In this document: piece by piece, positions 12,810 through 24,314 of the stretch
Numbering within the stretch: position 1 is the first letter of the stretch
How the letters are laid out: each line of letters starts with the position of its first letter
From: Mesocentrotus franciscanus
Taxonomy: Eukaryota > Echinodermata > Echinoidea > Camarodonta > Strongylocentrotidae
Reading direction: 5' to 3'
DNA: 64,000 nucleotides
NCBI GenBank assembly: GCA_037976565.1
Contig: CP137680.1
Span: 27,856,873-27,920,872, forward strand
Translations under genes and position numbers: made by a program
Notes under the pieces: generated by a model
Databases searched by the model: none
The model's input: only the letters and a program-made list of their open reading frames with translations
What the model was told of the DNA's origin: nothing

Positions 12810-15800
12810 AAATATGAAAAACAGGATTTCAAACTCACAAAGGCAGAAATCAAGCGTCGGTGATACCATACTTCAAACAAAAACATTAATGTTGGAGCTA
12901 ACATAAATAACCAGATATACCCCCATTTCATCCAGTATCTCATTACATGCGGGAACACAACATTATTTACAAGTCATACAGCCACCTTTCCATAAATGAC
13001 CCGTTTAATAAAAAAAAAATAGTTTTTCAGTTTCGACGAATGTCTTGTAACGTGTTATTTTGAAAACTTAGTTACAGAATATTTTGTTTCAAGGAGTCCA
13101 TGATTTTACATCAAGGAAGTTACATTTCAGTCATCTGATCATTGAGAACGAAAGACAGTTATCAGCAAAATTATGAAACAGAGAGTTATTATATTTGCAG
13201 TATGAACATTACCAAAGTGAATCAATGAACAGTAAATACAACAGGTCTAAAATGACATAATTTCGTTTTTCTTACTTTTTTCCCCTTGTTGACTCGACTC
13301 GTGAAGTATTTATCTCACCGCCAACTGAGCAACGTCACCTTCAAAAGATGGACACTTAGAAGTGAATCTGGTACAGTTCCAACCAGAGTCAACTCGCGCT
13401 ACAATGATCACGTCCAATGTACTGCAGAGTTAAAGAACAAATTGAAAGCAAAAATGAGTTCTGGGTAACTTGATTAGTATGCTGCCTGAGTTAAAGAGCA
13501 AAAGTCTTTAACAATCCAATCTGAATAATAATATGGGATGGTTGAAGAATCTGATGGCAAATCTAGCTATGTGACATGACTTAAGTAGGTGGGACGATGT
13601 CAGTCTCTGTTAGTCAGGACCTTACCTTGACATGTGAACTGTCTCGAAATTTGTAGTGGCGTAAAAGAAATTTATTTGCTGGCACGTTCCTAGTCTAACG
13701 AGCTAGCCATCCATCACTGGAGACAGAGCCCGAGCTGGACTCAATAACAGATCGATGTTGGTCACCAAGATCACGACAATCCACTGATCACTTAGCGCGT
13801 GCCTTGCCTTGCAAACACCACCTCGAAACGGTCATCGAAGCGCACAACGATGAGAGATGGAGGAGAGGAATTGTAGCTAGAGACCAAGGAAGAGGTGAGA
13901 TCAGTAGCTAAGCTCTGATTGTGAGTTTTCAAAAGAAGAGATAAGCAAGAAGTCCGTTCATGAGCTATTAGACAAACGTGGTGATACCTGGTGTTCTTTT
14001 CTTTCTTAGACGCAGCGAAATGCGAATCCTCATGGATTATGCGTGACTCGACTACTCTGTGTTCCCGCCCGCGTTACTTCATTTTCTGTCTATGCTCCGT
14101 GCGCAAACGCTAGTTTGCAATCTACTTCAGATAGTGCACTTACTGCACTATACAATCCGCATACTTTGGTAACTACCTTAACATAAAGACCGAACAAGAA
14201 ATAAAACAAAATACTGCATTTCAACTTGTACAACGCATGCTCACACCACGCGGGGTAAATGTACAGTGTGAGCAAGGCAGGCAAAAACAATTAAGATCTT
14301 TTCTCCTCGTAGAAGACGAATGACTTAGAGTATTTTATATAAGGCGGGGCGGGGAATTATGAAGGATCGTTTGGTAGATTATGATTGGGCGATTCGGCTT
14401 TCGTGCACGGCTCGGTTTTGGAGGGTCAGTGATCACACAGCAACGGAGATAAACGCGAAGATCGTACACCGGGGCGCGGCGTGCATGATCACAATAGTGC
14501 GCCGCCCTGTTTACATAAATTTCACAGTGTTTCATGCATTAACGGAGCGCGCGGCGCCGCACCTGTAACATGTTTACACCAGAACTGATTCCCGGCGGGT
14601 TTGAAGAATGGATACCCCTCGTATCAAGTAACCCCCTACTGTGATGGAAACAGGGGTTTACTGAAAGGTGTTGGCTTACCTGAGAAAGACGGGAAAGCGA
14701 GAGAAAAGAGATGAAAAACTTCAAACAAAAAAAGAAGGAGTGAATTAAGGTTATATCTAAAGGCGACCCTTGAAAAGGGAGATCATTGTGACGCTAGTGG
14801 GGCGAAAGGTTTCCCCTGGCATAGAAACATTATTAACGATTGAAGTTGGAAAACAAGAAACAGCGTTTCTTATAGAAAGAGACAAGGGGACATGAAAAGA
14901 AAAAGAAAGTGTATGTGGATCGAGGAGAGAGAAAGATGTAGGCTAAAGTATGATGGATAATATTTTATCTGAATGTTGCAATATTGTCTAATACCCTTAA
15001 TTATTAAGACAATGTATGCCTTTCGTCGTTTTAGGTACTTCAATGAACTCCTTGCAAAGGAAAGTTAAAACATGGCAATATATATGCATGCATTATATAT
15101 CACATGGGAGAAAATGTGTAAATGTTTACAAATGGGCAAAGATACTCTTCATGGATTAGGAATCGATCAACATTGCTTGGGTCGTTAAGTCTTTTCCACT
15201 TTTTGCGACGGAGTGCGTTGTGCACATGGCACAAGGCTCGAATGAATGTTAATTTGTTCTCTCTCCCCCTTTCTCTCCCTCTATATATTAAGTACCTCAT
15301 TTTTTATCTCCTTTTACGTCTCCTTTTCGTTTAAACAAGAATTTCTGCTCGTTATTTAATACGACCTCTGAAAAGCATTTTTCATACATGTGTCTAAAAT
15401 GACCTTGTTGAAGTGAAAAATATAATAATGATAACTTTAAGCATAGTTTATATTCAAAATAATAATGACAATATTTCAAGAGCAAGCAATCCTTCTCATG
15501 TAATATTGATTGATAGCTATTTTGGTTATAATTATGATGTATAACTGTGCTATCAGGTGTTTTGTGAATTATCTCTGTTTGTATATTTTATGCAATTGGA
15601 CCTAAACTAATCAGCAATAATCGTGGAGCTTCATCCAACAAGTGGAGTGTGAATGAATAAAAATCGAAAGGTGACGACTTACAAAATAATATTTTACTTT
15701 TTATCAGTATTCTTCATATCTAGTGACAGGAAGTAAATACCTTTATTCAAATAAATTATTATTGGCCGTGAAATTGCTCTTCATGGCCTTTTCTGGCTTG

Positions 15801-16473
15801 TCGTAAAGATGGAATGAGTTTGTTTAATGAGTCACTTTGAGTGAAAGATGAAGGATGATAATGATGGTGTTCTCATCCCCGATAGTGCTTGGTATAAACG
15901 TTCTATCAAATTTTCTTCCTAATTCCATAACTTCACTTCTCAAATACTAGTGCCCTATCAATTCCGGTTGTTTACATCTATAATGAAAAAAGAAGGAGAT
16001 AAACATATAATGGGGATGGGGTAGAGGAAGCGGTTAAGAAAGCAAGCGAGAGAGAGAGAGAGAGAGAGAGAATACAAAAATTAAAGAGCATGATAAACGG
16101 AAAGTAGAAAGGAGGTGAATTGAAAAGAGAGACAGAGGGGGGAATGACTGTAGAGAATTGCGAGAGAATGAAAGAAAATAATATAAGAAGAAAGAAAGAA
16201 CTAAATGTATGTCAAAGAGAGATAGACAGCAGGAGGGGTAGGAGAAATAGAAATGGGGCAGATGGAGAGGAGAAATTGAGAATGAAATGAAGAAAGATAG
16301 AGAGATGGAGATTTTTCTTAAAGAGGGAAAGATAAACAGAAATAGATAACGAGAGTGAGAGTGGGTGTGAGAGAGATGGATAGAGACGTTGATATGTTAT
16401 GTGGCTAGTATATCATGATATAGAGCAAGAGAGAGAGAGACACACACACACACACATACACGCACACACAGAC

Positions 16474-16517
<44 letters not shown>

Positions 16518-17684
16518 TGTGAGAAAACGTCTTTGCCATCCAATGCAACGAACTTCCCTGATACCTCGTGAAATCATCTCACCCTCGGGGAAAAATGATC
16601 CCCTATTGGCTTTAATTAAGACTCCACAACCTTCAGAACTCTTCTCCTATTATCACCTGCGGGGAGTGATGGTATAAAATCCCAGAACGTTGGTCAACGA
16701 ATTTTGTAGAGGTTTTTCTGCTGGCAAATTACCTGTATATTTGTATGTGTTTGCTTTTGTTTTATTTTTTATAATTTTATCTGCAAATGCTCAAACTTTA
16801 ATATTTTCCTGTTTGTCTAGCACTCTTATGTCTGTATGTCTGTTTTCTTTTCCTCTCCTTAGCCCACTCTCCCTTCTTCTTCTTCTCCTGTTTTCTCTCC
16901 TTCGCTCTCTCGTATTCCCTTTCTCTATAATTTCCTTTTCATCTTCATAATCATGTCTGCCTCTATGTCAATTTTTTTCTTTTTTCTTCCTCGATTGATT
17001 CCTATAATTATTTCTTCTTCCCCCCTGCATCTCTTTATATTACGTTCGTCCATACACTTTGCTTCTCGTTAGAGCCAAACTGGCGAAAACTCAATAAGGT
17101 TTTACATTGCGTTAACTAACCTTCTGGCTCGTAACATTTTCAATATCTTTCGTATTTGTTTTTTCTTTTCCTACTATATGAATAACTGGGATATTATTTA
17201 ACAAGCCCTCTACTCTACTCCATAACCAATTATCAAGATGATTTTCCAACTCCTAGAGGACATGCCAGATCGCATCTATTCTGGCACGATAATATTCTAC
17301 AGGTCAACCGAAACGCCTCCCTACGAGGCCCTCTTCAAATGACTAATCCGAGCTGAAACCGCAGATCATTGGGATATTCCCGAGCTCATGTTGCATTTAA
17401 GAAAGTTCTCAGTCTTCCGAAACAGTTGCTATTGGCATGATCGTGGAAGATTGTTTTACTAAATTCTTCTCTTGGGTATATCAAAAGATCTCTTAGAAGA
17501 TATCCGGGACAAGGTTGACTACGATCGTTCTGATTGCTGTCGACCAAACTGTTGTTATACACGGTGGCGTAGCTAAGAGGAAGGGGCGTGGATTCGAAAC
17601 GCCCCCAATTAGAAAAATAGGGAGAGAGAAAGAGAGTTAGAGAGGGAGAGAGAGAGCGAGAGAGAGAGAGAGAGAGAGAGGGAG

Positions 17685-17724
<40 letters not shown>

Positions 17725-20259
17725 TGGAGAGATTAACACAAAGATGTCAACGCAATATTCATGTAGGTGATCTCACTCAAAATACACTCGTAGACCCACC
17801 GGCCCCACTCAGTGTTATGTAGGGTACGCGTATGCTTGTTCCCTCCCTTTTCCTGCCTTGGAGACCCCCTAAATCCGGAACACTGCTCAATGTACCCCCT
17901 ATGATATTCAAGATATTTTATAAACCCCTTTAAAATTGCTCAGGAGTCCAAAGAGAGACAAATAACACACCCCTTTTAAAGAAATCTACGGGTGAAAAGT
18001 CAAATACACCCCTTTAAAAAAAAATTCTCGGGTCGGACTTTGTCACGCGAAAAGTACCCCTTTATCGGAGATTCTGGGAACACGAATGCGGTCCCTGCGA
18101 CCCGGAGTGGGGGTAGACCCCGGTGTTTTACTCACCAAGTAAGAATGGTGCACCATTCAACAAGTGACCATTTTATACGTACGCCACTCTGTTTAATGAT
18201 GATTTTTCTCGGCTTTTTTTTTAAGAATAGAAATATAGCACATAAAGTAGAGGCACATTCCTTCCGCTTTTTGATAGTACCGGCCGTTTAATGATTAATC
18301 TGAACCCATGTCACCACTTTCCTGAAATTCGACGCCAGACATTTTGTTTTTCTCTAAAGAATACCAACCACATAAAATCAAATGACAAAGTGAGGCACAC
18401 CAATAAAGGAAAAACAAAGACAAGAATATTAATATTGCTATCTCTAACCTCGACACGGAATGTGGTGATTTAAAAAGCTCTTAGTGTTTGAAAACAAAAT
18501 TAAATGGCCTGGGGTAAAATGATGTGTGTTTTGTGATGGATCTACAATAATGTCACGTATGACTCTAAGTCCTACTACATCAATCTCTGAGGAAGTGCAG
18601 TTTGGAAATATCAATCGATGAGGAGGGGGGGAAAGATCTTCTTCATTTTTCATATATATATATATATATGAGGTAAAATATTGCTCCAACCTGCATTTAA
18701 GAAAACCCCAAACGTTGGGGTCCCGTTAATACTGCTGATAAGATTCGAAACAAGAATTGAAATCCAATAGCCTGGCAAAGTGGATTATTTCATTATTTAT
18801 GTGGTGTATGAAGAGTGGCCTGTAGCTCAAGCTGTGACTGTCATTTTCCAAGCTAATAACATATATCTATATATGAGTAAACGTATGAATAAAGGGTGGC
18901 CTACTTGGGATACTGACTAAACATTGTTTTGTATATATACAAACATTTCAAGGCTTCGACTCGCAAGCCCAGGTATACAGTCTTTACATACCAGCTCGCT
19001 GATCTCACATTCTTATTCTTATTGTCCAGAAACCTCGCGAGTCTTCTCATTCTATAATATATCCCAAGTTGGCCACCCAATATTCAAATGTGCATCTTTT
19101 TTTTAATCCTCATATATCAAATTGAAATCCATCTACCACATAAATCTGTGAATGTTGATGTACATCCCCTCCTTCATTTGTTTTCTCTCTCTCTCTCTCT
19201 TTTCCCTTTTACCAATATTTTTTCTCTATATTTGTATTATTATGTATCCATTGAAGGTAGTCATGCTATCAAGCTTTGCTTACTTTGTCAACCCTCCTGT
19301 TTGATGTTTTCAAATAGTTACAGCCAACCTTACTATGTTTTACATGTACTCTTTTGTCATGTATAAAATGTTCAATGATTTGTTTGTTATATATTTGTAA
19401 AACTGCAAAAGAAAAAGAAAATGAAACAGAAATAAATAAATCAAATCTATAGAGTAATTTTACATTATAAAACTGAAAAGCTTACTGAAGCTTACTAATT
19501 CTAGAATATTTTTAATTATTCTTCACCGATTTCAAAAGAGATCGCGGAATATTACCTGAAAATACATTTACAAACCGTCATGCATTCGCATTGTCTTGCC
19601 CTTTTACAGACAATTAGCTCCATCAAACCGTATGCAACATAGAAATTTGTATTCCTACTATCTCTGAATTGCTTACAACTTTGACACTTTGCACCCCCGT
19701 GAACGGGCTAATTGAAGCCCGATTCCTAGGCCAATGCGCTTGGGACAGACCCCCGGGCCACGTCGATTGCAAGTCGATAGGGCTACTCCTATGTACTTAT
19801 TAGATTTCGAATTGAGTCGAGTTGATTACACCTTCACTAGGGCTGAAGTATATGTGTGCTATCCAAAGTGAGTGATTACTGATCCATTTGGTGAGGAAAT
19901 TGAGATGTAATGAAGAAAAGTATGACCTAATCATTTCTGTAAAATCGACAATCGATAAACACTCGAGGGTGTACTTTCATTTGTATACCCTCACAAAATC
20001 CTCTTAAAATCCTAATGAACAGAACAGTCAACAAAAGTGAAACAGAAAAGGGAGGAAATACCCCAAACGGCAGCCCCTTACTTCTGATTCCTGGCTAAGC
20101 GGTTCAATAGTCAAATCTCTTTCGCTCTTTGCTTCACATATACATTAAACTCCCAAAGCATTTATTATAAGGATCATTTTCTGCACCCTCCTGTTTTACC
20201 TACATTCCTACATTGACAGAGTTTACAATGTAAAACTTATAAGACTAAACTATTGTAAC

Positions 20260-21513
20260 CAGTGGCGTAGCGTGGGCTTAGTCAATGGGGGGCACCAGTC
20301 TTTAGTCTATTATATTAGCGTTTTAAAACTCTTTAATTAGTCACGGTACCTTTTCAGGAGTTAAACAGTTTCGCGTCACCCCCATCCAAAATTCATCAAA
20401 GAGGAATTATTTTCCATCTCTCATACACATAGACGTACAGGCACATTTTCGTGTGATGGCGCCGAGAGGGCCTCATGCCCGAAAATAACCATCCGGATTC
20501 CAAATATTGCAAACGAGCGAAAAACCAATACCACTTTTGCTATGGCAAAAAATGTTATTAAGTCATAAATATACACTATATAGAATTATCCATTCGGTCA
20601 TCTGGTTGCCAGGAATCATACTGATTTATCAATTTTTGCGAGAAGTGACGCGAACGAGGGGGACAAAGACACGCTGTTATGATAAGATTTTAATTTCTAT
20701 ATTAAGAAACACAATAAATGAGGTTATATTTGGGTGCCATGCTACTCGAACAATGACGATAGTCGGGCAGCGAGGTGCCCGACTATCGTCATATCATATG
20801 GAGATATTTATGGACCTAGCTGCCTCAAACTATCCCGTTTCTAAATATTACGAGCGAGCGAAGCGAGCGAGTCAAAAGACACCTGACTATCTCTAAAATG
20901 TTATTTTTTCATCAAAATACCCAAGGTGATATAATTTTTGGCATTTGGCGGTTTCTGATACGTTGTTTCGATGAAGTTGACGTTATTCAAAAATATGTTT
21001 TTAATATAACTAAAATACTCTCACGGCACCCCGGTTAAAAAGACGCTGTACTCTATATAGGGTCAAAATTTGAGAGGGCAGATTGACTAGGCCGGGAGGG
21101 GATATACCCCTTTCCCTATAGGTTGGGAAAATGTTGCATTTCAAAGTTAAACGGACACATATACTATATACTCTGTATGTCTCTTTTCCAGTATGTCTTC
21201 TTTCTTACACTCCTATCTCCATTTATTTTTTCTTCTCTGCTGTACTCTAAATCTAGGACGCAGATCGGATCACCCCGAAGCATTTTTCGATAATCGTTTA
21301 ATGCACCTCTTTCAACAGATTTCATTTAATACTTATATTGTCCCCATATTACTGATTCACATAATATCATAATCTTTGAAGTGCGTTTTTGAGCAATCTA
21401 TCTCCCTATATTATCTCACGTTCTTTGTTCTCTTTCCTTCATCTCTCTCCTCACTCTCCCCTCTCTTTTTGCCATTCGATGGGGGGTGGGGGTCCCATAT
21501 AGCTACGCCACTG
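20260..21513. mobile_element. hAT-like non-autonomous element, 1254 bp (in copy A)
   Basis: Ends are CAGTGGCGTAGC and GCTACGCCACTG, a perfect 12-bp terminal inverted repeat with the CA...TG ends usual for hAT elements. An exact 8-bp target duplication, ATTGTAAC, flanks it at 20252-20259 and 21514-21521; 8 bp is the hAT hallmark. No transposase is present: the longest frame (129 codons from 20507) is not recognisable as a protein and contains a hairpin. Inside are a perfect 17-bp-arm hairpin at 20753-20792 and the repeated motif GAGCGAGCGAAGCGAGCGAG at 20852-20871. Likely mobilised in trans. The hAT assignment rests on ends and duplication length, not on protein. Confidence 0.85.
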
Positions 21514-21747
21514 ATTGTAACTAACACTTTCCTTGAAAATAACTCGCTGTGCTACGCTCGCTTGCAAAGTTAAAACCTGAAAATTAATTGATATTCATGC
21601 AAGAGACGGCGACAGCCCCTGGCGAGAATGTGCCCTTCCGCATGGCAGTTAAAGGAAGTGGCGCTTCTTTCTTGGAACACTAAATTCGAAGATGTACGAG
21701 CCTTTCAGCTTTGTCACAGGAAAAAAGGAAGAAAACCAAGTTGCATT

Positions 21748-21994
21748 CAGTGGCGTAAATTGATTGGGGGGGGGGGGCACGATCCTCCATCACTTGACAA
21801 AACAAAAATCAAGAGATAAATGAATTTAGGGAGAGAAAAGGGATGGGAGAAAAACATGAAATAGGTGGAGCCTCCTTTCACACCCCTCGCTTGTCGAAGT
21901 CCCTGTTTATTGGCATTTCATCCATCTAGAAAGACCGGCGACCCTGCCCGATGTAAGCGCCCCCTAAATGCCCGGGACCCATACTGCGCCACTA
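21748..21994. mobile_element. Degraded short hAT-like relic (in copy A)
   Basis: Begins CAGTGGCGTAAATTG with a run of eleven G shortly after, and ends TACTGCGCCACTA, so the outer CAGTGGCG/CGCCACTA ends are nearly inverted. The flanks AGTTGCAT and AGGTGCAA are a possible decayed 8-bp duplication (6 of 8 match). About 247 bp, with no coding content. The matching copy lies at 28391-28630. Could be a separate old MITE or a fragment of a larger element. Confidence 0.45.
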
Positions 21995-22092
21995 GGTGCA
22001 ACAGAGAGAAGACGTGATTCATTAAGCTGCGAGGTATCCCCATTGACATTTATAAGAAAATAAGTACGAGTCCCATTAATCATTATTCAAGC

Positions 22093-22592
22093 NNNNNNNN
22101 NNNNNNNNNNNNNNNNNNNNNNNNNNNNNNNNNNNNNNNNNNNNNNNNNNNNNNNNNNNNNNNNNNNNNNNNNNNNNNNNNNNNNNNNNNNNNNNNNNNN
22201 NNNNNNNNNNNNNNNNNNNNNNNNNNNNNNNNNNNNNNNNNNNNNNNNNNNNNNNNNNNNNNNNNNNNNNNNNNNNNNNNNNNNNNNNNNNNNNNNNNNN
22301 NNNNNNNNNNNNNNNNNNNNNNNNNNNNNNNNNNNNNNNNNNNNNNNNNNNNNNNNNNNNNNNNNNNNNNNNNNNNNNNNNNNNNNNNNNNNNNNNNNNN
22401 NNNNNNNNNNNNNNNNNNNNNNNNNNNNNNNNNNNNNNNNNNNNNNNNNNNNNNNNNNNNNNNNNNNNNNNNNNNNNNNNNNNNNNNNNNNNNNNNNNNN
22501 NNNNNNNNNNNNNNNNNNNNNNNNNNNNNNNNNNNNNNNNNNNNNNNNNNNNNNNNNNNNNNNNNNNNNNNNNNNNNNNNNNNNNNNNNNNN
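22093..22592. other. Assembly gap of exactly 500 N
   Basis: A run of exactly 500 undetermined bases, a round number typical of a placeholder or scaffold-join gap. It separates the two copies of the 6.1 kb block. Reading frames that cross it are artefacts. Confidence 0.99.
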
Positions 22593-24283
22593 TTGTTTAC
22601 ATCTATAATGAAAAAAGAAGGAGATAAACATATAATGGGGATGGGGTAGAGGAAGCGGTTAAGAAAGCAAGCGAGAGAGAGAGAGAGAGAGAGAGAATAC
22701 AAAAATTAAAGAGCATGATAAACGGAAAGTAGAAAGGAGGTGAATTGAAAAGAGAGACAGAGGGGGAATGACTGTAGAGAATTGCGAGAGAATGAAAGAA
22801 AATAATATAAGAAGAAAGAAAGAACTAAATATATGTCAAAGAGAGATAGAAGGAGGGGTAGGAGAAATAGAAATGGGGCAGATGGAGAGGAGAAATTGAG
22901 AATGAAATGAAGAAAGATAGAGATGGAGATTTTTCTTAAAGAGGGAAAGATAAACAGAAATAGATAACGAGAGTGAGAGTGTGAGAGAGATGGATAGAGA
23001 CGTTGATATGTTATGTGGCTAGTATATCATGATATAGAGCAAGAGAGAGAGAGACACACACACACACACAGACATACACGCACACACAGACAGAAAGAGA
23101 GAGAGAGAGAGAGAAGAGTGGGAGAGAGAGAGAGAGAGAGAGATGTGAGAAAACGTCTTTGCCATCCAATGCAACGAACTTCCCTGATACCTCGTGAAAT
23201 CATCTCACCCTCGGGGAAAAATGATCCCTATTGGCTTTAATTAAGACTCCACAACCTTCAGAACTCTTCTCCTATTATCACCTGCGGGAGTGATGGTATA
23301 AAATCCCAGAACGTTGGTCAACGAATTTTGTAGAGGTTTTCTGCTGGCAAATTACCTGTATATTTGTATGTGTTTGCTTTTGTTTTATTTTTTATAATTT
23401 TATCTGCAAATGCTCAAACTTTAATATTTTCCTGTTTGTCTAGCACTCTTATGTCTGTATGTCTGTTTTCTTTTCCTCTCCTTAGCCCACCCCTCTCCCT
23501 TCTTCTTCTTCTCCTGTTTTCTCTCCTTCGCTCTCTCGTATTCCCTTTCTCTATAATTTCCTTTTCATCTTCATAATCATGTCTGCCTCTATGTCAATTT
23601 TTTCTTTTTCTTCCTCGATTGATTCCTATAATTATTTCTTCTTCCCTGCATCTCTTTATATTACGTTCGTCCATACACTTTGCTTCTCGTTAGAGCCAAA
23701 CTGGCGAAAACTCAATAAGGTTTTACATTGCGTTAACTAACCTTCTGGCTCGTAACATTTTCAATATCTTTCGTATTTGTTTTTTCTTTTCCTACTATAT
23801 GAATAACTGGGATATTATTTAACAAGCCCTCTACTCTACTCCATAACCAATTATCAAGATGATTTTCCAACTCCTAGAGGACATGCCAGATCGCATCTAT
23901 TCTGGCACGATAATATTCTACAGGTCAACCGAAACGCCTCCCTACGAGGCCCTCTTCAAATGACTAATCCGAGCTGAAACCGCAGATCATTGGGATATTC
24001 CCGAGCTCATGTTGCATTTAAGAAAGTTCTCAGTCTTCCGAAACAGTTGCTATTGGCATGATCGTGGAAGATTGTTTTACTAAATTCTTCTCTTGGGTAT
24101 ATCAAAAGATCTCTTAGAAGATATCCGGGACAAGGTTGACTACGATCGTTCTGATTGCTGTCGACCAAACTGTTGTTATACACGGTGGCGTAGCTAAGAG
24201 GAAGGGGCGTGGGATTCGAAACGCCCCCAATTAGAAAAATAGGGGAAAAGAGAGAAAGAGAGTTAGAGAGGGAGAGAGAGAGC

Positions 24284-24314
<31 letters not shown>

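Larger units (their letters stand above)
1..15967. other. Gene-free region left of the duplication
   Basis: Apart from the CT tracts, the SINE copies, the 80-bp unit and the repeat pair listed separately, I see no supportable gene here on either strand. Open frames are at most about 210 codons, are low in complexity or show no recognisable family, and lack flanking splice structure. A locally CpG-rich stretch at about 14335-14575 (GGGGCGCGGCGTGC, GGAGCGCGCGGCGCCGC) stands out from the AT-rich background and could be a promoter or an old mobile element; nothing next to it settles which. Another CpG-rich patch lies at about 4860-5045. Confidence 0.6.
15968..22092. repeat. 6.1 kb duplicated block, copy A (ends at assembly gap)
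   Basis: Starts TTGTTTACATCTATAATG and ends CATTATTCAAGC at the first N. The same sequence recurs collinearly at 22593-28730, with scattered single-base differences and small indels, mostly in homopolymers and GA tracts. It holds no gene that I can support. Contents: GA-rich tracts (16048-16072, 16427-16516, 17622-17731), T/C-rich stretches near 16.8-17.0 kb, a CT tract near 19182-19203, a hAT-like element at 20260-21513 and a smaller hAT-like relic at 21748-21994. Because copy A stops exactly at the gap and copy B starts exactly after it, the two are probably overlapping contig ends rather than a real duplication. Confidence 0.95.

Noticed and set aside
17562..18188. Possible third hAT-like element (GGTGGCGTAGCTAAG ... 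GTACGCCACTCTG)
   Set aside because: The first base of the usual CAGTGGCG end is changed, the ends are only roughly inverted and no 8-bp duplication could be read, so limits are not supported.
20507..20896. 129-codon frame repeated almost identically at 27155-27544, suggesting a duplicated gene
   Set aside because: It lies wholly inside the hAT-like element, includes the perfect hairpin and the GCGAGCGAAGC repeat in its reading frame, and matches no family that I know. Its repetition is due to the duplicated block.
22076..22702. Frames of 208 and 182 codons across the gap
   Set aside because: Nearly all of their length is N.
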